NCBI RefSeq assembly: GCF_020164435.1
Contig: NZ_JAIUDQ010000016.1
Coordinates: forward strand, 1-64,000
Origin: Phyllobacterium lublinensis
GTDB taxonomy: Bacteria; Pseudomonadota; Alphaproteobacteria; Rhizobiales; Rhizobiaceae
Reading direction: 5' to 3'
DNA: 64,000 nt
The translations under genes and the position numbers were made by a program. Each line of letters begins with the position of its first letter. Position 1 is the first letter of the stretch. Positions 63,380 to 64,000 of this stretch are shown here, in pieces. The notes under the pieces were generated by a model, which saw only the letters and a list, made by a program, of their open reading frames with translations, made no database searches and was not told the DNA's origin.

Positions 63380-63410
63380 GAGTGGGTCCAGACCGGTCCC
63401 GCTCTTTTTT
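63380..63410 (+). terminator. Intrinsic terminator-like hairpin upstream of rimP
   Basis: GAGTGGG-TCC and GGTCCCGCTC form a stem with one mismatch, followed by TTTTTT. It lies 34 bases before the rimP start with no plus-strand gene close upstream, so it may act as a leader attenuator. Confidence 0.6.
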
Positions 63411-63443
63411 GTTTCTTAAGGCCGAAACAGGGAAAAAATTTGC

Positions 63444-64000
63444 GTGACAGACAGCGCTGAATCAGAACACGGAACGGTCTCCGCCAAGGAGCGTGAAGAA
63501 CGCATCATCACTGAAACAGGTGTCGATGCGCGCGTTGCCGGTATCATTGAGCCGGTACTGGAGTCCATAGGCTTCCGCCTGGTTCGAGTACGTCTTTCCG
63601 GCCTCAATGGACTGACATTGCAGATCATGACAGAGCGCAACGATGGCACGATGACCGTCGAAGATTGCGAGCTGGTCAGCCGCACACTATCGCCGGTTCT
63701 GGATGTCGAGGATCCGATCGATCGGCACTACCATCTGGAGGTCTCGTCGCCTGGCATCGATCGTCCGTTGGTTCGCAAGTCGGACTTCGCCACCTGGTCC
63801 GGTCACATCGTCAAGGTCGACACGTCAGCCGTTCTTGAAGGCCGCAAGAAGTTTCGTGGCCGCATCGCTGCTGTATCGGCCGATGCCGTAACAGTCGAAA
63901 GCGACCAGGCGAGTTATGGCGACAAGCCCGTTATTGAGGTGCCCTTCGAGATGATCTCGGATGCACGGTTGGTTTTGACGGATGACCTCATCCGCGATGC
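63444..64000 (+). CDS. rimP: Ribosome maturation factor RimP, 3' end outside window
   Basis: 185 residues visible from a GTG at 63444. N-terminal domain [60 protein letters not shown] with [10 protein letters not shown], the RimP signature, and the start of the SH3-like C-terminal domain ([20 protein letters not shown]). It assists 30S subunit assembly. nusA-infB usually follow. The acidic N-terminal extension of about 25 residues is common in alphaproteobacteria. Confidence 0.95.
   Translation, partial: MTDSAESEHGTVSAKEREERIITETGVDARVAGIIEPVLESIGFRLVRVRLSGLNGLTLQIMTERNDGTMTVEDCELVSRTLSPVLDVEDPIDRHYHLEVSSPGIDRPLVRKSDFATWSGHIVKVDTSAVLEGRKKFRGRIAAVSADAVTVESDQASYGDKPVIEVPFEMISDARLVLTDDLIRD

Overview
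The window looks like a chromosomal segment of an alphaproteobacterium of the order Hyphomicrobiales, probably a Phyllobacterium/Mesorhizobium/Brucella relative. The evidence is the conserved gene order (rpmH-rnpA-yidC-yihA...argB, dapD...dapE-truA...fmt-def, tsaB-rimI-plsC-miaB-phoH-ybeY-CBS protein-lnt-XRE regulator-metK-trmB, start of rimP), moderately high GC in the core part, and an apparent alphaproteobacterial LexA box. The genus is inference.

Region 1 (about 1-14.3 kb) is accessory. After a truncated MscS-type channel gene (1-925, minus) comes a dense field of very small genes, many with CxxC zinc-ribbon motifs, several of them frameshifted. Its most striking element is a two-gene zinc-ribbon cassette present twice (3952-4499 and 9824-10372). 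Each copy is preceded by the same sigma70-like promoter with an embedded GTTC-N7-GTTC motif (alphaproteobacterial SOS box) and by divergent small-gene operons. A third, broken copy of the second cassette gene lies at 8459-8702. Two of the minus-strand small-gene operons end in a shared ~130-bp repeat that closes with an intrinsic terminator (2665-2797 and 6453-6581). The region also carries a DUF1254/DUF1214 protein, a cytochrome c, an MliC-like lysozyme inhibitor, a lipoprotein and a ClpP-like/LprI-like fusion. It ends at a tRNA-Arg(CCG) gene whose 3' end faces the accessory DNA.

Region 2 (14.4-24.8 kb) is metabolic and envelope-related. It holds a probable L-pipecolate/lysine degradation cluster (2-aminoadipate semialdehyde dehydrogenase, 2-oxoadipate dioxygenase HglS, a LysR regulator and a FAD-dependent oxidase), an endonuclease/exonuclease/phosphatase protein, a cardiolipin synthase and an orphan sensor kinase.

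Region 3 (25-43.5 kb) is core: L34 and RNase P protein, the YidC insertase, YihA GTPase, ArgB, a meso-diaminopimelate/lysine biosynthesis block, tRNA pseudouridylation, and initiator-tRNA formylation with N-terminal deformylation. It is interrupted by an ECF sigma/anti-sigma/fasciclin module and by an Lrp-phenylalanine hydroxylase pair with a diguanylate cyclase.

Region 4 (43.5-64 kb) contains a hydantoinase-like protein, malate synthase G, two secreted proteins of unknown function, the t6A/RimI/MiaB/PhoH/YbeY/CBS/Lnt housekeeping run, metK-trmB, a tripartite tricarboxylate transporter (tctCBA), a tiny unlisted minus-strand gene, and the start of rimP.
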